Below, piece by piece: positions 58,536 to 64,000 of a DNA stretch of 64,000 nucleotides. Below the pieces are notes generated by a model that was not told where the DNA came from, did not search any database, and worked only from the letters and a program-made list of their open reading frames with translations. How positions within the stretch are numbered: the first letter of the stretch is position 1; the number at the start of each line of letters is the position of its first letter. Origin of the DNA: Chenopodium formosanum (lineage: Eukaryota > Streptophyta > Magnoliopsida > Caryophyllales > Amaranthaceae); assembly GCA_024500155.1 (NCBI GenBank), contig CM044863.1, positions 7,371,501-7,435,500 on the forward strand. Reading direction: 5' to 3'. Position numbers and translations under genes: made by a program.

Positions 58536-60374
58536 TGTAGGGAATATTTCAAGCATCCCACACTTGAGCCCCACTGTGATCATACACTTAAGCATGGTGG
58601 CGTCCAAAGGGAAGGAAGCTAGAGTAAAAGAGTCGCCAACAAGTTTTAGGAACTTGTAAACTATTCACAGGGTGAAGGTTACACCCCTTAGCGATCCAGG
58701 AGATCGTTAACTCCAATAGGTCTGGAACCATGACTGGAAGTTCGGGGATGAAGGTAGAAATCCAACCTAAACGAGATTGAACCTGCCCTAAATAGGCCTC
58801 TAATTTATTCTTCTCATATTCATGTGCGCTTTCTGACTAACATGCAATCATTAGGTTAACCCTAAACCTGCTTATCTATGTTGGTTGAATATCAATGCAC
58901 AAACAAAACTATTATTGGTGATCACTTGAATTATAATCATCTTAGCCTAAACAAGATTATTAATTATCTTATTAAGCGTGATTACAAGTACAAATTCCCT
59001 TTAATCCTGCAAGAGAGGGCGTGATCAAGCAATAACAATAATATCAAGCAACATAATAACAACAATCATCAATCATAATAATATTCTCAATCACAATAAA
59101 GAATAATAATAATAGCAAGATCCTAGGCATGATACTAACAAGATTAATAACAAATCCTAGCATGTCACTAAGCATTAAAAATCAAAGCTTTATTCCTAGC
59201 ATGATACTAACATGATATTAGAAAGAATAGGAAGCATCATAGATGATATTAAAAACCAATAAAAGCATTCTAACATGATATTAGGAAACAATAATAATCA
59301 AAGCATGCTTTCTATATCAAAATAATAACAATTTAATTACTTAATTCGATGCCTCGTATCTCTTTCTAATAACAAAATATACGTGTTAGTAACTTCAAGG
59401 AAAATAAAAGAAACAATTAAATCAAATAATTGAAATAGAGATTTGGGACCAAACCCTCAGAAATTACAAACCTTTCACGTCTAGGGCGAAGGCAACTTCG
59501 AACTTGGCTGGATGTGTCTAGAACTAATGTAGTGTGTAAAAGGGGAAGGTTTAGAAAAAGAATAGAAAGAGAATAAGCTTCTAGTTTAAAGAGAGAGAAG
59601 AGAATAGAGAGAGATGATTGTGAATTGTTGATTCTTGATGATGGTAAACGGGGAGATACGACCCCTATTTTTAGAAAAATAGTCTGGAAACAAATCAAGT
59701 CCTATTCGAAATAAAACTGGCATCTGTCGCCAGGCGACAGACATCAGCGCCAGGCGACAGACTCCGTCGTTTGGCCCTAATTAAAAGATAAGACGCGCTT
59801 TGTACGCGAAATCCTCTTCCTAATATGATTAAACAACAAATTCCGTGTTTATCAAATTAAAATCAGGTTTATCATAAAACACTTATTTTATTCTAAATAA
59901 AACTCTTTAAAATATAATTATCAATCCTAATTCCATTAGAATTTAAAAAGAACCTTTTAAATATTCTAGAAGATTAAAATCAATCCTAACAACTTTAGGA
60001 ATAATAATAAATAGGTCCTCCTCTAGATCATCGGGCCGCATATAAAATTCATTTCGAGCCCAATTTAGTATTTAGGTCATAACTTCCTCATTATTCATCG
60101 GAATTGGGATTATAATATATCGTTGGAAAGATCTTTTCTAGCCCGATCCAACTACACTATTATCGGACCCTAATCATGGACCAAACTAAATTATAATGAC
60201 TACTTTCATAAATAGAGTAAGAAAAGAAATATTTTCAAAAACAGAAAGAAGTATCTTTATTAAAACAACCGCATCACTAGACTTTCCACACTTTACCTTG
60301 TTCGATAATCAAATGACGTGAAAGATATTCATCACTGGGTTTGATTTTTGGGGAGACACATTTGGGTGTCTACA
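58536..60374 (-). mobile_element. Solo LTR B, same family as LTR A, inverted
   Basis: It starts TGTAGGGAATATTTCAAGC and ends GGGTGTCTACA on the plus strand, the reverse of LTR A. Conserved blocks include CCCAGTGATGAAT, GAAGTTGCCTTCGCCCTAG and GTGATCACTTGAATT in the appropriate orientations. The flanks ACGCT and ATGGT each differ by one base from ACGGT, the likely original duplication. It holds two to three of the palindromic units (59724-59776). Confidence 0.8.
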
Positions 60375-60381
60375 ATGGTTA

Positions 60382-60402
60382 TTTTTTTTTTTTTTTTGGT
60401 GA
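60382..60402 (-). mobile_element. Tail-only retroposed micro-insertion (e)
   Basis: A T-run plus GGTGA is followed by AATAGATGCACGGTTGTTA. The left copy of that target, AATAGATGCACG, stands at 58522 but is now split from the tail by solo LTR B. Confidence 0.5.
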
Positions 60403-61131
60403 AATAGATGCACGGTTGTTAAATATTTATAATAATGACAATATATGAAAATAAGGACTTGACTCATTAGTTATTAAAAAGTATGAAGTATTTTAAAAAA
60501 TAACAACATGTAAATATATAAAGTTATAGCCCGTAATAAATAAATTAATATTTTAATTAGAAAGTTAGTTTAATTTCTATGTAAAGCAAATGCCATAATT
60601 ATATAAGTGTTATTTTATGGTAAGAATAATTTTTTTAAGCAAGTTTTTTTTGGAGGGAAAATTTTCAATGTGATGTTGCCAAGTGTCCTCTTAAATTTGC
60701 CTTCGGTAATATGTAATTGATGAAATTATGTAAAAGGACTAGTAAACACTGAAAAAATCATTGGCGGATCTAGAATTTTACACATGAGGGTACGAATTAA
60801 GCTTAAGAAAAAAATCAAATTAATATATGGAGTATTTCATTTTTACCAACCAAAATTTGAGTTATTAATAAATTTCACTATTGTATTAGTCTTTGTGGGT
60901 ATGATATTCCATCCCCCGACAACAAGATCTATAAATGGCAAAATTTGAGTAAATAAATATTTCCTTAAAAAATTGAGCAAATAAATACGTTTGTGTATGA
61001 GAAATAGAATAACCTAAGAGACCGATAGTCCGTCTCTTTGATAAGAAAATACTAGGGACAACTAACATAGTGGCGAAAAGTTCGCAAGCATATGATTCTT
61101 AATAAAATCTAAGAGACTAGTATTTTAAATA
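60403..61131. other. AT-rich intergenic stretch
   Basis: GGCGGATCTAGAATTTTACA near 60763 resembles a decayed hAT-type end. No gene. Confidence 0.4.
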
Positions 61132-61169
61132 TTAGGTCTATTTTTTTTTTGAATAGTAACAATATTTCA

Positions 61170-61697
61170 TTAATTAAAAGTCATACGACATCTGCAATAT
61201 AGATTCGACGTTAACATATACATAAGATATTGAATCAAATAAAATTTTCCTTCATAAGAACTACGATCGTCGAGTAGATCTTGCACTATGGAACATCTTC
61301 CGCTTATATCGCTGGAAAATACAGCCTTGTTGGAGAGACAATCTAACGATCCTTTGTAGCCTTGAGGATATATTTCTTCTGATTCATCTGTATACATTCG
61401 AAAACTTGATAACTTTTTCACCAATGAAATAATTTCACGAAAATCCATTAGATCTAATATCATGGATTCAAAACTAAGAAATTTCTCCCCCAAAAAGAGG
61501 AGATCAACCTTGTCTTTCGAAGGAGGTCGAAAAACCCTTGTCTTTCGAAGGAGATTGAAAACTCTTTCTTTCGAGGGAGAAAGTTCCTCCCAAAAGGAGG
61601 AATCATTATTATAAAACTTAAAAAAAAACTTTAAAGAAACTAGGATTGGGGCTTTCCACCGGTTAAAACCGATGGAAGCCCCTTTAAAATTCAACAA
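61170..61697 (-). CDS. Unrecognised 175-residue ORF in a retroposon
   Basis: Starts MLNFKGASIGFNRWKAPILV. I do not recognise a domain. It contains a short internal similarity (KERVFNLLRKTRVF then PPSKDKVDLLF, from repeated CTTTCGAAGGAG DNA) and is mildly basic at the N-terminus. The start of the frame overlaps a DNA hairpin (GGGCTTCCATCGG / CCGGTGGAAAGCCC). It fills most of the retroposon, but coding function is unproven. Confidence 0.35.
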   Translation of the reverse strand: MLNFKGASIGFNRWKAPILVSLKFFFKFYNNDSSFWEELSPSKERVFNLLRKTRVFRPPSKDKVDLLFLGEKFLSFESMILDLMDFREIISLVKKLSSFRMYTDESEEIYPQGYKGSLDCLSNKAVFSSDISGRCSIVQDLLDDRSSYEGKFYLIQYLMYMLTSNLYCRCRMTFN

Positions 61698-61714
61698 TAG
61701 AGGCTAGAGTTCTG

Positions 61715-61752
61715 GAGAGAGAAAGGAGGAGAGAGGAGAGAGGAGAGAGGAA
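61715..61752. repeat. GAGAGAGGA microsatellite
   Basis: Tandem GAGAGGA units; on the minus strand this is the CT-rich leader of the retroposon. Confidence 0.8.
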
Positions 61753-61879
61753 GAAATTACCTTTTTTAGGTCTATTTGATTTAGTAAAATAAGAAACACG
61801 CGAATTTGGTTTAGTGTCTCATGTTGTTTGTATAACAGTACCTAAGAGACCTGTTTTATGATACAGACGTTCTATTTGA

Positions 61880-63310
61880 TAATAGTGTTTTTTAAGGTGG
61901 AGTGGGGGTACAATTGTACCTCTATATACCTAGTAAAGGGTAAATTGGTCGTTGGCGAAGAGTATGAAACGGTTGCAATCTTGTTCGATCACAAATTGGG
62001 GTTTTGATTAATCAACTACTATGGAGACAAGCACTAGGGGGAGATGGGAATCGACACCGACCAAACCAATAGATCAATACAATAGGCAAACATGAACACA
62101 AATTGGGTGATAGAAAGGGCACTCAACATTTTCTTCTTTTGAAGCTACAACACTAAGCATTCCTAAACCAAACTCAACTAACATGATAGGGCAACTGAGT
62201 TTCAACGATGAGACGTATACTACTAAATTGGGTTTGTATTTTTATCTGTTCGAGAAAGCAATAAGGCACAAGTAATTGGGGATTTCCCACCTAATTATCG
62301 CAACTAAGACTACAACATCATCTAAGCAAGGAGCCGAAATCAAGATAAAATTCAGTACAATCATACAAGAAAATTCTTACATCTAGACCTCATCTTTCAA
62401 TGCAAGCATAGAAGTGAAAAACATGAGCAATAGGTGGTCATCCAATTACACATGCAAATAACCAATTCTTTAACAATCAATCATCAACCTAAGTGAACAT
62501 GCAAGCACAAATATCAATCAAACCATGGCTTGGTTGGGTCTTCACCCAACCCCTAGCTAAGAAACTACTCACTAATCATGGTGTTCAACATCCTAACAAC
62601 AATATCTAAATTCAACATTAATCTAACAAGTTGAGAGAAGTAGTAAAAACAAAGTAGATTGAACATGCTACAACAAATAATCAAGATTAAAGAAGAAATT
62701 AACAACTCAAAGAAATTAAAATAAACAGAAAATGAAGAGTAAGAGATAGAGGAAAGAGATTACTAAAGAAGCTTCAAAGTTGAGAGGAATTATTTAAATT
62801 AAGAACACAAACTTCAATTGATGATTCAAAACAATGATTGAGTTTTGAGAGAAACTAAGCTAATTAATCAGAGTTTAGAGAACTAACTAAGAGATAAGGA
62901 TCTAAGAAAGCTAAAAGGGAAGAAGATCGTCCCTGCAAATGAAGCCAAAGGGATATTATATAACCCTAAAGTAAAATGACGGATAAAACGACTCGTCTAT
63001 AGGTCGGCACGGATGTGCAGGCCTATTAAAAATAAGTGTAGTAGCTACTGCCCGCTCTAGCACGGACGTGCATCATTGGCACGAACGTAAAGGGATTTGC
63101 ACGGACGTGCCACGTTTTGGCACGGACGTGCATCCTTTTTCTGGCAAAACAGCTTCGTTTCGGAAGGTCATAACTTCTTCATTACTCATTGAAAAAGCAA
63201 ATGACCAGTCATTGGAAAGCTCTTGAGATGAAATTTTATTTCCAATTTGAATCACTTCAAAATGCCAAGTTAGAAAAAAATGTTGTAATCATTTGATGTT
63301 GACCTTAGTG
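61880..63310 (-). mobile_element. LTR-retrotransposon fragment with GCACGGACGTGC repeats
   Basis: Long non-coding sequence with LTR-like wording (CATGGCTTGGTTGGGTCTTC, CTAGCTAAGAAACTACTCAC). At 63006-63132 there are four or five copies of GCACGGACGTGC (stem GCACG/CGTGC). A TTTCCAATGAC ... GAAGTTATGACC block (minus strand) resembles one in LTRs A and B. Ends are not defined. Confidence 0.5.
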
Positions 63311-63316
63311 TAACTG

Positions 63317-64000
63317 TAGGGTCGCTCGAAATGCGCCTACGTTAAAGCATGTTGTGAATATGCTTGGAACTCATAGGAAGTGGGAATAGACATAATACGA
63401 TTAGGGACAAATAAAGTAGGGAGCCGCCAACAAGTTTTTAAGGAACTTGTAAACCGTTCACAGATCATAAAAGGCAACCACGAATAAGGGACAACGATAG
63501 GCAACAACTATTGACCCGTGAAGGTTACACCCCATTCATAATCCTTGAGATTACTAACTCCATATGGTTCGGAACCACGAAAGGAGGATCGGGGATGATG
63601 GTACGAAGTGAGTCATGGAGTCACGTTCGCCCGTATTGGCCTCTACTGGATTCTTGTAGTGAAAAGTGATTCATGCGATCTCAAAGGCATACAAACAAAG
63701 ATTCAATTCGCTCCAAACTATTATTAAGCTAAATTGGTTGAATATTAATGCAGCATATAATTCTAAAATATTAGTGATCACTTGATTTAATAACAAGATT
63801 AAAAAAGAACATAAATCGGTTGTCCAAATTATCTTATTAGGCGTGATTTTCAATTACATATTCCCTTTAACATGCAATATGGTGATCAAAAATAATAATT
63901 GAACAAACATTAATATTGGAAGCAATTTAACAATAATAGCGTTAGTCAAATCGAATATAAAATAACCTAATCATGATACTAGCAATATTAAAATAAAATA
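63317..64000 (-). mobile_element. LTR C, related to LTRs A and B, running off the window
   Basis: It begins TGTAGGGTCGC. It shares CCGCCAACAAGTTTTTAAGG, GTGAAGGTTACACCCC, TTGGTTGAATATTAATGCA and TTAGTGATCACTTGA with the minus-orientation LTR B. Overall it is more diverged. It may be the terminal LTR of a full element beyond position 64000. Confidence 0.65.

Larger units (their letters stand above)
61144..61765 (-). mobile_element. Polyadenylated retroposon with a 175-codon ORF
   Basis: The duplication TTAGGTCTATTT (61132-61143 and 61766-61777) flanks a 622-bp minus-strand insertion. It starts with a CTCTCTCCTCTCTCC leader, carries one open frame, and ends TTACTATTCAAAAAAAAA. These are target-primed retroposition hallmarks. 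It could be an internally deleted LINE, since leader and tail look LINE-like, or a processed copy of a cellular mRNA. Confidence 0.8.

Overview
This window is eukaryotic nuclear DNA from a flowering plant, almost certainly a eudicot. It is AT-rich, its genes have GT-AG introns, it encodes plant-type proteins (a class II trehalose-phosphate synthase, an NHL/poly-Q membrane protein, a SWEET sugar transporter), and it is crowded with Stowaway, Mutator-like and hAT-like elements, LINEs and LTR retrotransposons. The recurrent octamer ACTCCGTA and the general style suggest Caryophyllales (spinach/beet/quinoa group), but that is an impression and not a proof.

Layout. 1-14.9 kb: no convincing gene, only MITEs and Mutator-like elements. 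14.9-22 kb: a complete class II TPS gene (CDS 18330-21420, three coding exons, probable 5'-leader intron of about 3.2 kb). 22-30.2 kb: TIR elements, a 5'-truncated RTE-clade LINE with an open reverse transcriptase frame (minus strand), and a region of degenerate AAAATAACAC repeats ending in a Helitron-like hairpin. 30.2-33.4 kb: a complete seven-exon NHL-repeat gene with signal peptide, one membrane segment and a poly-Q tail. 36.2-37.3 kb: an intact intronless ORF of 258 codons that is a free-standing copy of the RNase H-like domain of splicing factor PRP8, with its own TATA box. 38.6-40.5 kb: a Mutator-like element nested in a hAT-like element. 41.1-46.6 kb: a decayed L1-type LINE (minus). 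47.5-48.9 kb: a young TRIM-like LTR element. 50.6-55.8 kb: a SWEET-family gene split in exon 3 by a copia retrotransposon. 56.5-64 kb: two inverted solo LTRs, a polyadenylated retroposon with an ORF, and further LTR fragments.

Functional reading. The certain host genes are TPS (sugar-signalling family), NHL, and the small PRP8-domain gene. SWEET would have been a sugar transporter, but it has lost most of the family's conserved prolines and is split by the insertion. The genes are unrelated in function and do not form a cluster. Most remaining DNA is layered transposon insertion, and many insertions can be dated relative to each other through target-site duplications that are still readable. 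Exon borders and duplications were read by eye; no alignment or database search was run.
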